NCBI GenBank assembly: GCA_037953625.1
Contig: CM075655.1
Location: 116,257,001-116,321,000, forward strand
Direction of reading: 5' to 3'
DNA: 64,000 nucleotides
Source of the DNA: Crotalaria pallida
Lineage: Eukaryota > Streptophyta > Magnoliopsida > Fabales > Fabaceae
Part shown: positions 1-8,357 of the stretch, in pieces
Numbering within the stretch: the first letter of the stretch is position 1
Layout: each line of letters opens with the position of its first letter
Notes under the pieces: model-generated
Seen by the model: the letters and a program-made list of their open reading frames with translations, nothing else
What the model was told of the DNA's origin: nothing
Database searches by the model: none
Position numbers and translations under genes: made by a program

Positions 1-79
1 CGCCTGAGAGATTCGAACTCTCGCGGGGAAACCCCATGTACTTAGCAGGCACACGCCTTAACCACTCGGCCAAAGCGAC
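1..79 (-). tRNA. tRNA-Ser (GCU), 3' end cut by window edge
   Basis: Read on the minus strand, the sequence begins with acceptor GTCGCTT, followed by a D arm with GGCCGAGTGGTTAAGGC, an anticodon loop CTGCTAA (anticodon GCU, serine AGC/AGU codons), a long variable arm typical of class II tRNAs, and a T arm with GTTCGAATC. The acceptor 3' strand is only partly present; about three bases, including the discriminator, lie before base 1. There is no intron. It looks like a functional nuclear tRNA gene. Confidence 0.92.
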
Positions 80-748
80 GTCGGTGTCAACTTTTAATAA
101 ATGAAAACATATATACCTTACATTTAATGGCATCAGATTCCTCAACATTTAGAATATCCCTGCATATATATATATCTAATATGTATCTAAAGAGTTTAAG
201 CGATCACCGAAACTAATATGTGTTGAGTTATGATGCTCTACCAATAATTGCATACACCGAAGCTATCGTCTACTATCGGAAAGATGTCACACTAACAACA
301 TTGATTCATTGATAGTGATATCTTGGCAGGCTTCTCCACTTTTTTTTAGCCAATTTTTTTTTTTTATTAATGGTATGCATCGATGGTGTAAAGCTTTTTA
401 CATAATCAGTCAATCATTTATCATTCATTTGTATTATTTTAATTTAAAAGTCAACAATCATAGACAGATGAATGGTAAATAATGCACCGATGGTGTAAAA
501 AAACTTTACATTGTTGATGCATTACTTTTTTTAAAGGAATTTGAATTTGGAAATGTTTATCACACCTTTATCACTTAAGTTGCTTTTTGAAGCACTAATT
601 GCATGTTTGGTTTGGAGTGAGTTAGTTCAGAATCAATTTTGAAATGTCAACACTATTAATAGTTGTTTATGCTCTAACGTGATTTTGAGACCAGAATTGA
701 TTTTCAAAAGTGTAACCAAACATGCTTATTAACATCTTCTTACGAATA
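80..748. other. Gene-free AT-rich stretch
   Basis: No coding potential is visible. Two copies of a CGATGGTGTAAA motif lie at about 378 and 487. Similar short motifs occur in small dispersed legume repeats, so this may be the remains of a MITE, but no clean termini are visible. Confidence 0.4.
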
Positions 749-1017
749 CTCCCTCTGTTCCACTTTATCTGTCACTTTAACCTTTCTAATTTGTTCCAAA
801 TTATTTGTCGCTTTAGGAATTTGAGGATGTATTAATTGATTTTTTTCAACTCTAACCTTGCATTTGATGTTTTGAAATATGTGAAATGGATGATAATTAA
901 TATACTTTGAGGATATTACAGTAAAATTATCTAATTGTTCTCTTGAAAATTGAAGCATTAAATAATTTTCTTAATCCGTATGAAATTTTTAAAGTGACAG
1001 TTAAATCGAAAGAGATT
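749..1017. repeat. MITE with CTCCCTCTG terminus
   Basis: The left end reads CTCCCTCTGTTCCACTTTAT followed by CTGTCACTTT. The right end, reverse-complemented, reads roughly AATCTCTTTCGATTTAACTGTCACTTT, so the termini are inverted relative to each other. It resembles the plant Stowaway-type MITEs that start with CTCCCTCCG and are seen elsewhere in this window. The arms have diverged, which suggests an old insertion. Confidence 0.5.
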
Positions 1018-1489
1018 CTGTAATTGGTACACAGGACACAGCACAAAAATATCGTAAAACATCTTCCAGCATTCCTCATTCTGGGCGTTGGAGGTGGGGG
1101 ATGTCACGATCACTTCATCGAATTTATCTACTGAAACATAAACATATGCCTTTTTGGGTGGAATATCGAGAAACAATAGGCCTTATGTTATAAATCAATC
1201 ATTCCTGAAAAAAAAAAAAAATCAAAGGCATTTTTAATTTTTCGTAAATAAAATTACTCTTTTGTGTATTATTTTTTCCTTATCATTCTTCACAAAGCAA
1301 TTTTTCCGTTCTCAAGAAAACAGAAACCAAAAATATACATTTTCGCTTATCCCACGACGGAAACTTTTCGTCTACGGAAAGATGAAAAAATAAATAGATT
1401 CCGCCTACAAAAAGCCGGAGTTGTAAATAGATCCTAGTTTCAAGTACAAAAGGTGGGAGTAATTGCATACAATCTGAAAATGTTTCTTC

Positions 1490-2577
1490 ATCTCATGTTG
1501 CTGGCTGTTCTGAAAATTCTAAGATTGGCTTGAAAACATCAATTCTGAAAGTTGTTAATAAGCTTAGAGGATCAAATTTGTCAAAACATTTTCCACTACC
1601 TGCTGCAAGTGATATTGCTGGAAGATATAGTTACAAGCTGTGAAGCATGGTACTCCAAAAATGGAGTCGTATGTATACCGGGTACGTATCAGGTACGGTT
1701 CGGTACGTAAAGCAAAAAAAATTAAAAAGAATTGGGTACTTCCTTGGATACGGTGGGTACTTCCATGGGTACTTGGGTACCAAGGAAGTGGGTACCGCTG
1801 GCCACTATTTTTTTAAAATTTTTTTTTTCAATTTTAAAACCCCTTTTTTTTGTTTTCAACCCCAAAACCAAATATACCCCCCAGCCCCCACGATTCATTT
1901 TCGGTGGCTCTCCCCTCCCAATCCTCATTTCTCCATTTCTCCCCCAACAAAAAAAACCCTAATCCCCATTTCTCCATTTCCGGCGGCGCCGAGGCAGTGA
2001 GCTCGCTGCCTCTCGCTCTCCTTCTCCGTCGTGGTGGTCCTTCTCGCTGCTGCTCATCTCTGCTGCTGCCACCGAACCAGTCGCTGCTGCTGCTCGTGGT
2101 GGTTCGGTGGTTCTTCTTCTCCCCGGTACGTTTCTTTATTAGTTATGGTTTTTTTTTTTAAATTGTTGTTGAAGCTTGGTTGTTCTCTTGTTCTGTAAAA
2201 GCTTGGTTGTTTTGTGGCATCGAATTTGTTAGAGTATAGTTTTAGCTTTGGAGATGATGATATGAATTTTATGAACTTGTTTTGATATTTTGTTATGCAT
2301 ATTTTATATTTAGTATGCACTATGTAGTAGTAGTTTAATATCAGGTGCTATTTTGTATGAAATTGAATGGATAATGCAGATGTATCTCGTTTTATTTTGT
2401 GCTATTTTTGATCATTTGCATATGGTTAATTGTTAGAAAGTGCAAATATTACAGGTTGTGAAGTTATTGTTACAGGAAAAAAAATTAAAATCATGTGAAT
2501 TTTAATTTTTAACTTACTGATTTTATTTTTTCAATTTTTTTATAAAATTTAAATATAATTATAATAATAAAATAAAT

Positions 2578-2614
<37 letters not shown>

Positions 2615-2859
2615 ACGTACCCGTACCTTAATTTTTTAGAAAATGCCATACCTCGTACCCGTACCGGGTACCGGTACTGTACCCGTACTCGTGCAACAAG
2701 GTTCTTCTTGAACAATCATTTAACGTCGTTTTGTGCCTTGAGGCATTTTTATCTTACAATTATTATGCAGGGTCTTTTTCCATATGAATTGTTTGTCAAG
2801 CTTTATACCTCAAACAAGGTGGAGTTGCACCCTTTTGATCTTGTAAATATTGGAAACAG
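1490..2859 (+). pseudogene. UBP16-type ubiquitin protease fragment (two exons)
   Basis: Exon piece one (about 1490-1637) reads in frame with residues such as GLKTSILKVVNKLRGS and ends SDIAGRYSYK. Exon piece two (2771-2859) follows a clean TTATGCAG acceptor, encodes GLFPYELFVKLYTSNKVELH and ends IGNR just before a GTATTT donor. Piece two is 89 nt, the same as exon 4 of the intact UBP16-like gene at 25197-25285, and has the same boundaries. The catalytic-Cys exon and all others are absent. Its residues differ from the intact gene (for example FVKLYTSNKVEL versus FIELYSYDKVKL), so it derives from another family member and not from its neighbour. Confidence 0.75.
1655..2710. mobile_element. GTACC-rich element nested in the captured intron (hAT-like?)
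   Basis: The left side (about 1660-1720) is rich in GGGTACG/GGTACGG words and the right side (about 2612-2700) in CGTACCCGTACC words, which are inverted relative to each other. The interior has a C/T-rich segment with GC-rich codon-like stretches around 1890-2130 resembling a transcript leader, then AT-rich DNA with a TA microsatellite at 2580-2610. No transposase is present. The termini resemble non-autonomous hAT-type elements, but exact ends and a target duplication could not be fixed. Confidence 0.4.
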
Positions 2860-3166
2860 GTATTTTCAATTTGAGAAAAGCTTAGAAGATAATTGGTTCA
2901 TGCTTGTATGCGGTGTGTCTGTTTGCAACTTCGGCTATCCGTAGACGAAATCTATTTATTTTTCCATCTTTCTATAGGTGGAAATTTTTCGTCGCAAGTA
3001 GACGAAAACATATATTTTTAGCTTCTGTCTCGTTGGGGATGTAAAAGTTGTTCCATCAAGAAAAAGACCGAAAAAATAACAAGCAAAAGAATAGTTTTGA
3101 CCATGAAAATTGAAATAGAAGCCAAAATTTCATCTTTGGGACCAAAAATCAAAACCTTTTTTTTTT

Positions 3167-4195
3167 GTTTTAGTTTATTGACACCCATTTAATCACCTGA
3201 CCCCTTATTGTTGTCAAAAACCGAAATTGCCCTTTTTTGGAGGGGGGGGGGGGGGGTTATGGCTGCCAACGAGCGACACAAATTTTGCACTCACGCTGGG
3301 GGCCAGCGAGCACTCAAAAAAACAAAAACAAAAAAAACATTACTCGCTGGGGCCAGTGAGCTAGACAAATTTTCACTCACGTTGGGGGCTAGCGAGCAAT
3401 AGGAAAACAAAAAAAATAAAATACTGCGAGCTGTGTAGATTTACACACTCGCTGACCCCAGCGAGCAGTATTTTTCCTTTTGTTTTCTTAACTCGTTCCA
3501 AGGGCAGCGAGTATGTAAATTTACACGGGCCAACAATCAGTAATTTTTTTTATGCTTTTTCGCTGCAGAACATATATTGTCTTTTCTTTTCTGCCTGTAG
3601 CATACCACCCTTGAAGCATATTTCATGCATGACTTCATCGACTTCGTATATTGCAAGTGTATCTGACACTTTAAAACTAGTTTTTGTGATTAGCAAATGT
3701 ATATTTTATTCTTTGGCAGAGAAACTTGCTTGTAGAGTCCACATCTATGTAGTTATTACTAGTTGAAATAGGTCCTTCCAAGCACATGGCAGCCAAAGTT
3801 CTGATCCGCTGTCCTGCTTCTTTAAATATTGAGCAACTGTAAAAAAGAATCTCATTTATTGGTCAAACCGTCGAAGGATCTCTGTGGTGTGGAGCTTCTT
3901 TGTCTTCAATGAAAAAGAAAATGCAGAGCAGAAGGAGAGGTGGTTAGAGTTAGAAGCTAGAGGCAAAGCACGAGAAGGGGCCGAGATGGAGTAACAAGAA
4001 TAGCTCGCCGCCCCGACAGCGAGAGTCTGTAAATTTACTTAGCTCACTGACCCCGTGATCAATATTTCTTTTTTTTGCTTTTCCAACTTCTCACTTAGGC
4101 CCCAGCAAGTATTTTATATATAAAAAAAGAGACAATTTTGGGTTTTGGCAAAAAAAGAATCAAGTGATTAAATTGGGGGTTAATAAACTAAAACC
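3167..4195. mobile_element. Non-autonomous MULE-like element inserted in a poly-T run
   Basis: The left arm GTTTTAGTTTATTGACACCC reappears inverted at the right end as TTAATAAACTAAAAC. The homology continues inward about 70 bp on both sides (TTTAATCACCTGA versus TTTAATCACTTGA in matching orientation). Runs of nine or ten T flank both ends, consistent with a 9-bp target duplication in poly-T. The interior contains several copies of a partly palindromic CTCGCTGGGGCCAGCGAG-like module and no protein-coding gene. Confidence 0.5.
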
Positions 4196-4520
4196 TTTTT
4201 TTTTATGCCGAGAGAGATCAAGCCCCAAGGATGTGAAAGTTTCAACTGGGCTAACCTAGTGGTGCACATGGAAAAGCCCAGAAATGTATAGCCCGCGGGA
4301 AGATACATAGCCCACATATCAATAGCAGGGATAGTCTGGTCTTTCTCAATTGGTCCAAAGGTTAAGTGAAATGCTAAATTATCCTTAAATTTTTTATTAT
4401 TATTTTTTTAAATGCGAATTCAAGATTCAATACACTGTTGCAGTTTTAAAAGAGTTTGAGACGGCATATAGGGTTTGGGCTTTGGGGGAATAGACAGTTA
4501 TCAAAAATGATTTAGAAAGT

Positions 4521-4658
4521 TATAAAATGAGCTTACAAATCAACTTACAATATAAGAAAAAAAGTGACATGTGTCACTTGCGTATGTGTCACTTGCCTAT
4601 TATTGATTGGTTAACAAGTGACACATGTCACATTCTTATGGTGTAGGTTCATTTTATA
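4521..4658. repeat. Foldback MITE with GTGACATGTGTCAC arms (copy 1)
   Basis: The arms TATAAAATGAGCTTACA and, inverted, TGTAGGTTCATTTTATA enclose inner arms containing GTGACATGTGTCACTTG and CAAGTGACACATGTCAC. The whole unit can fold into a hairpin. A related copy of about the same length lies in an intron of the kinesin gene at 48881-49019. Confidence 0.65.
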
Positions 4659-4846
4659 GGTCCTTAGAGCATCCACAACCCCAAACCCACTATGGGTTCA
4701 TAACTGGGTCTCACGCATTATCTTATAATTTTTTTACACTTCCCCAAAAGTTAAGAAATCTCTCCACTTTTTTCCTCCAACCCCAAACCCAACTTTCATT
4801 CTTAAACGGGATCCACAACCTACCTCATACTATTATATTTATTTAA

Positions 4847-5050
4847 TTAATTATAAATTTCTAATAAATGCAAAATAGTAATCATTGACCAACCGAATAT
4901 GACCTTCCTTACGATTCCTCTCCATGTACTTTCTTGAACGTTTGTTGAATTGGGATCAATGTTTGAAGGGTCGATGATATTCATAATGTGCCACTCAGCT
5001 AGCTCATCAATGTTTGAAGGGTCGATATTGGGAATTGAATTGGGATCCAT
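4847..5050 (-). pseudogene. Stump of Harbinger transposase (ORF2)
   Basis: The reading frame starts at an ATG encoding MDPNSIPNIDPSNIDELAEW and has a repeated DPSNID motif. In the +1 frame just downstream it reads RKYMERNRKEGHIRLVND, which resembles the N-terminal region of plant Harbinger transposases. A frameshift therefore separates the start from the conserved part. After about 20 conserved residues the sequence stops at the element's 3' end. None of the DDE catalytic region remains. A TATAAATAA-type box lies upstream at about 5140-5150 on the minus strand. The stump cannot supply transposase activity. Confidence 0.6.
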
Positions 5051-5159
5051 TGGAATTAAAGGGTTGATGTTGGGAACTTTGTAATAAGGGTTGAAATATG
5101 ATTGAAGCGATGAATTGTGTGAAGATAAATGCGATGTTTCGTATTATTTATAAGGGAGT

Positions 5160-5372
5160 ATATAACGGCTAGTTCGAGTAACGGCTACTTTGCATAACAG
5201 ATAGTTCGTGTAACGGCTAGTTTGAATAACGGCTAGTTTGAATAACAACTAGTTCGAATAACGAATAGTTTGAATAACGGCTAGTTTGAATAACAACTAG
5301 TTCGAATAACGAATACTTTGAATAACGGCTAGTTTGAATAACAACTAGTTCGAATAACGGATAATTTGAATA
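5160..5372. repeat. Minisatellite of AACGGCTAGTTTGAAT-like units
   Basis: About a dozen 15-17 bp units of the form TAACGGCTAGTTYGAA or TAACAACTAGTTCGAA run head to tail between the two Harbinger ORFs, upstream of the ORF2 stump. The alternating GGCTAG/AACTAG variants show higher-order duplication. Confidence 0.8.
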
Positions 5373-5551
5373 ACGACATGTATTACAAACACTTAAACAT
5401 AATATATAATGATTAGAACTAAATTTAAACATAATACATAATGACACTTAACAACTAAACTTAAACATAATACACAATGACACTTAACATCTACACTTAA
5501 ACATAATACGTAATGACACTTAACAACTAAACTGTGACATAATACAAAAAC

Positions 5552-6709
5552 CTACTCATCATCAAGTCCATATTTTTTTTCAATCATAGCACACAACGCC
5601 AAATGAGCTTTTAGTTGTCTCCCAGTCATACCAGAGGTGTCTTTGCTAAGGAGTTGGAGCTCTTGGAATTTCAATTCTTCATTCTTGGCCTTTATTTCCT
5701 CATCCTTGATTCGTGCATACTCACGTGCAAAATCTGATATCGTTGTGGATCTTTCCATGAACACTTGTTTGAATTCATCATAATCCTCCTTATCAGCAAC
5801 AGATGATTCACCTTGTTTTGCTCTTGCTTTTGCTTTTCTTTTTGCTTGCTTCTGTCCCATTGGCCGTACCAAATTGGAAGACGACTGGTTGTATTCGCCA
5901 CTACTTGGAGTGGGTGGATTAGTTGATGATGATGTGTATGCCCCGTCAACGCTATTCTTTGTTCTTTTTGAAGAATCCTCTGTTGAAGCTCCCAAAAATT
6001 TTGGTACATCTTTCACCATTCTCCATGCACACTCGCTCTTGAAGGAATCTCCAACATCTTGCTCGTATATTTTATATGCATCAGCCATTATATTACTCTC
6101 GGAGCTCCCACTTATTTGCCTTGCCTTTGCTTGAATGTAGCATCCATTAAACTTTTGAAGAGATGTTCTGAGTCTAAACCAACGACCTTTTAAACTACTC
6201 AAATCTCGATATTGAAGGTGCTTATAGCGATACTGGTTATAATGGTCGCATATTCTCTTGTAAAATGCATCACTTTTTTGGTCGACCCCTACAATTGGAT
6301 CTGTAGAAATTTCCAACCATGACGTGATGAGTTGTTTATCCTCTTCAAAACACCACCTTGATCTTTTCTTTTTCCCCTTGCTAGACCCACCTCCCTCATC
6401 ATTAAGATCAATAGTTTCCAAGTTGTCTTGGCTACAATAAGGTGGTATTTCAGGCTGAGTTTGTGGTACTTGAGATAAAGTTTGTGGTATTTGGGTATTA
6501 TATTCAGTCGGAGAATGAAATTGTGGCATTGATTGACCTTGTGAATATGGGATAAATGAAGATAAATTTGGGTTTGAAAAGGGTATGTTTGAATTATTTT
6601 GTGGGTTTGAGGAAGATGATTGAGAATATTGAAATGGAAACTGAGGAAAATTTTGCATAAATTGTGCCCATTCGTTGAAAGGATTATTGTTGGAATCATT
6701 GGGATTCAT
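5552..6709 (-). CDS. Harbinger ORF1, Myb/SANT-like DNA-binding protein
   Basis: The product is about 385 aa. It has a long N-terminal region rich in Asn, Gln, Ser and Pro (residues 1-95), then a basic KGKKKRSRW stretch leading into a trihelix/SANT-like domain (about 117-190) with spaced tryptophans (RSRWCFEED, SWLEIS, LKGRWFRLR). A second basic patch (QKQAKRKAKARAKQ) and a C-terminal helical segment follow. This architecture is that of ORF1 of PIF/Harbinger-Pong elements, which binds DNA and helps the transposase; host annotations often mislabel it. The start is the second-exon-like MNPNDS methionine, because a TATA box at about 6766-6775 lies only 60 bp upstream; an in-frame ATG at 6832 would precede that box. 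The frame is fully open, unlike the deleted transposase next to it. Confidence 0.8.
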   Translation of the reverse strand: MNPNDSNNNPFNEWAQFMQNFPQFPFQYSQSSSSNPQNNSNIPFSNPNLSSFIPYSQGQSMPQFHSPTEYNTQIPQTLSQVPQTQPEIPPYCSQDNLETIDLNDEGGGSSKGKKKRSRWCFEEDKQLITSWLEISTDPIVGVDQKSDAFYKRICDHYNQYRYKHLQYRDLSSLKGRWFRLRTSLQKFNGCYIQAKARQISGSSESNIMADAYKIYEQDVGDSFKSECAWRMVKDVPKFLGASTEDSSKRTKNSVDGAYTSSSTNPPTPSSGEYNQSSSNLVRPMGQKQAKRKAKARAKQGESSVADKEDYDEFKQVFMERSTTISDFAREYARIKDEEIKAKNEELKFQELQLLSKDTSGMTGRQLKAHLALCAMIEKKYGLDDE

Positions 6710-6797
6710 TTGTGGTTGTGATATTTTCTTTTTGGGTCTGTGAATACAATGTTTCATCTGCAAACTATATTTATACAAGACTGAAAAAATGTAACCG

Positions 6798-6925
6798 TTT
6801 AATTCCAACGGGAAAGATCTATCTGAAAACAAATGAAAATATCACTCAATCTCAATTCCAACGGATAGATCTATCCGGAAAGAAAAGGAAATATCACTCA
6901 CTCACCCAAGCTCAATTCCAACGGA
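6798..6925. repeat. Three tandem copies of an AATTCCAACGG unit
   Basis: A roughly 50-bp unit containing AATTCCAACGG, AGATCTATC and AAATATCACTCA repeats about two and a half times immediately upstream of the Harbinger ORF1 promoter. It probably belongs to the element's subterminal region. Confidence 0.6.
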
Positions 6926-6950
6926 TCTATACTCCAAACCATCACTCTCA

Positions 6951-7430
6951 CCAGTGACCAACACCAACGTCTCTCTCAGCACTCTCACCACTCTCATTTT
7001 ATCTCCCCACTCTCACCATCACTCATCCCTTCCTCTTCCTATTCCTATTCCTAAAACTCCAAACCGCCCCTCATTCTTCTCCTTCCCTTTCCCTTCAGAT
7101 CGATCTCTCTCTCTCTCTTTCCTATTTTCACATCTCACTCTCCTCAGTCCTCACACCACTCACCACTCTCGGAACTCCCTCAAACGACCGCTCTCCCTCA
7201 CGCCGCCATCATCAACACGAAACCGTCGCTCACCACCAAGCCACCGCCGCCATCATCATCAACATCAAGCCACCAAGCCACCAAGCCTCTCCCTTTCCCT
7301 CTCTTCTCTCTATTCACTCAGATCCTTCTCCTTTCCCTCCGATCCATCATCATCAACACCAAACCGCCGCCATGCGCCACCACCGATGGCCTTCATCTTC
7401 ATCATCATCAAGCCACTGCCAAACAACAAG
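6951..7430. other. Pyrimidine-rich, CATCAT-rich leader-like block
   Basis: The strand is dominated by C and T, with CTCTCTCT and CATCATCATCAA runs and almost no AT-rich DNA, unlike its neighbours. The plus frame is open but its translation is low-complexity Ser/Pro/His/Thr, so I do not call it coding. It may be a transcript leader of a lost gene or part of one of the flanking elements. Confidence 0.4.
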
Positions 7431-8171
7431 GTCATGCAAGTCGGTGCTACGGCCACTCCTCGTCTCGGTCCGACCACCAGGGTACGTTTTGCACCCTCAC
7501 CTGAGCCAGTGCGTCGCACTGCTATCCCTGTTGTGTCGGATGAGGAGGAGGAGGACCCCGTAGAGGACGTGGATGGGCCAGCGGCGGACAGTCAGTGATG
7601 TGGTGTCTTTTTTGAGAGTATGTGCAGTATGGGGACCGTGGTAGGATGTGGTGTTTAGCTTTTGGAAGACCAGGGATCAGACATCAGCGTGGGTGGATCA
7701 TGGCTCAGCTCTCGAAGACTCTTTTATTTTGATTTGTGTTATATTGTATATAGTTGAGAGGGTCTATGAGAGCTGTTATTTTATATCTGCTGGTCTGTAT
7801 CCTTATATTTTGCTACCTCGACTTTTATCTCTGATACTTGGGTACCTGAGTTTTTATATATATATATATGGGCTATAGTTGTGTAGTTATTATGATCCTT
7901 AAAATTATTTCAATTACAACTGCAGTAATCATTTTGAAAATCGTTTCCGCTGAAAGTACAAACAGGTATTCAACCGTTCATTTTTGAAAGAAATGTGTTT
8001 TCGAATCAAAGCTTTCGGATATGGAACTTGGCGTATAGAAAGAAAAAGTTTTTCCATAAAGTTCCTATACGTATAACATTTATTATATATTTCAGATTTC
8101 TTTATTTAATATAAATAAAGCTATATTTTGAGAATGTCTCATAATTTGTTAATATACATCGAGTGTCCACA
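7430..8171 (+). repeat. 5' LTR remnant (downstream part)
   Basis: The segment ends in GTGTCCACA five bases before the primer-binding site, as expected of an LTR end. The beginning TGTAATATCCC seen at the 3' LTR does not occur upstream, and the CTCGAG-rich region of the 3' LTR is also missing. It contains a short TA microsatellite near 7857-7868. The left limit is uncertain. Confidence 0.5.
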
Positions 8172-8176
8172 TGTGT

Positions 8177-8188
8177 TGGTATCAGAGC
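8177..8188 (+). other. Primer-binding site (tRNA-iMet)
   Basis: TGGTATCAGAGC is the standard plant retrotransposon site complementary to the 3' end of initiator methionine tRNA, where minus-strand DNA synthesis starts. It sits five bases after the inferred LTR end. Confidence 0.9.
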
Positions 8189-8357
8189 TGTGATCCTGCG
8201 AACTGATGCTGATCTGTGATCTCCAAAAGGTAATATTTGTTTTAGATGCCTGCTTTAGCGTCTATGTATAGTGAGTTTTAGAATTGGAAAAAGGTGTGTC
8301 ATGCATACTTCTCGTTAGGATGTTAGCCTGATGTAGAATCTTCAGTGCAGGTTAAAG

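Larger units (their letters stand above)
1227..3123. mobile_element. Mutator-like element carrying a captured gene fragment (Pack-MULE-like)
   Basis: About 200 bp at each side form diverged terminal inverted repeats (roughly 1227-1430 and 2920-3123). Both arms contain TTCGTCTACGG-type blocks, an AAATAGATT block, a CAAAAATATA/CTAAAAATATA block and a TATTTTTTC block, in opposite orientation. Between the arms lie two exons of a UBP16-like ubiquitin protease separated by an intron. Long inverted repeats around host exons are the hallmark of Pack-MULEs. The outer ends are set at GGC, matching the better-defined MULE at 55239; the flanking 9-mers agree only partly, so the ends are provisional. Confidence 0.55.
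4664..6950 (-). mobile_element. PIF/Harbinger (Pong-like) element, transposase deleted
   Basis: The element reads on the minus strand. It has a Myb/SANT-like ORF1 (5552-6709), a stump of the transposase ORF2 (4847-5050) and a left terminus GAGCATCCACAACCCC preceded by TTA, the TSD expected for Harbinger elements. Promoter-like TATA boxes precede both ORFs. The ORF2 stump runs straight into the 3' terminal region, so most of the DDE transposase is gone. A matching right-hand inverted repeat was not found, so the right border near 6950 is approximate. Confidence 0.65.

Noticed and set aside
1647..2161. Overlapping plus-strand open frames in the C/T-rich block
   Set aside because: The translation is low-complexity Pro/Ser/Phe, and the frames start within the GTACC-rich element end. 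They look like leader or transposon sequence, not genes.
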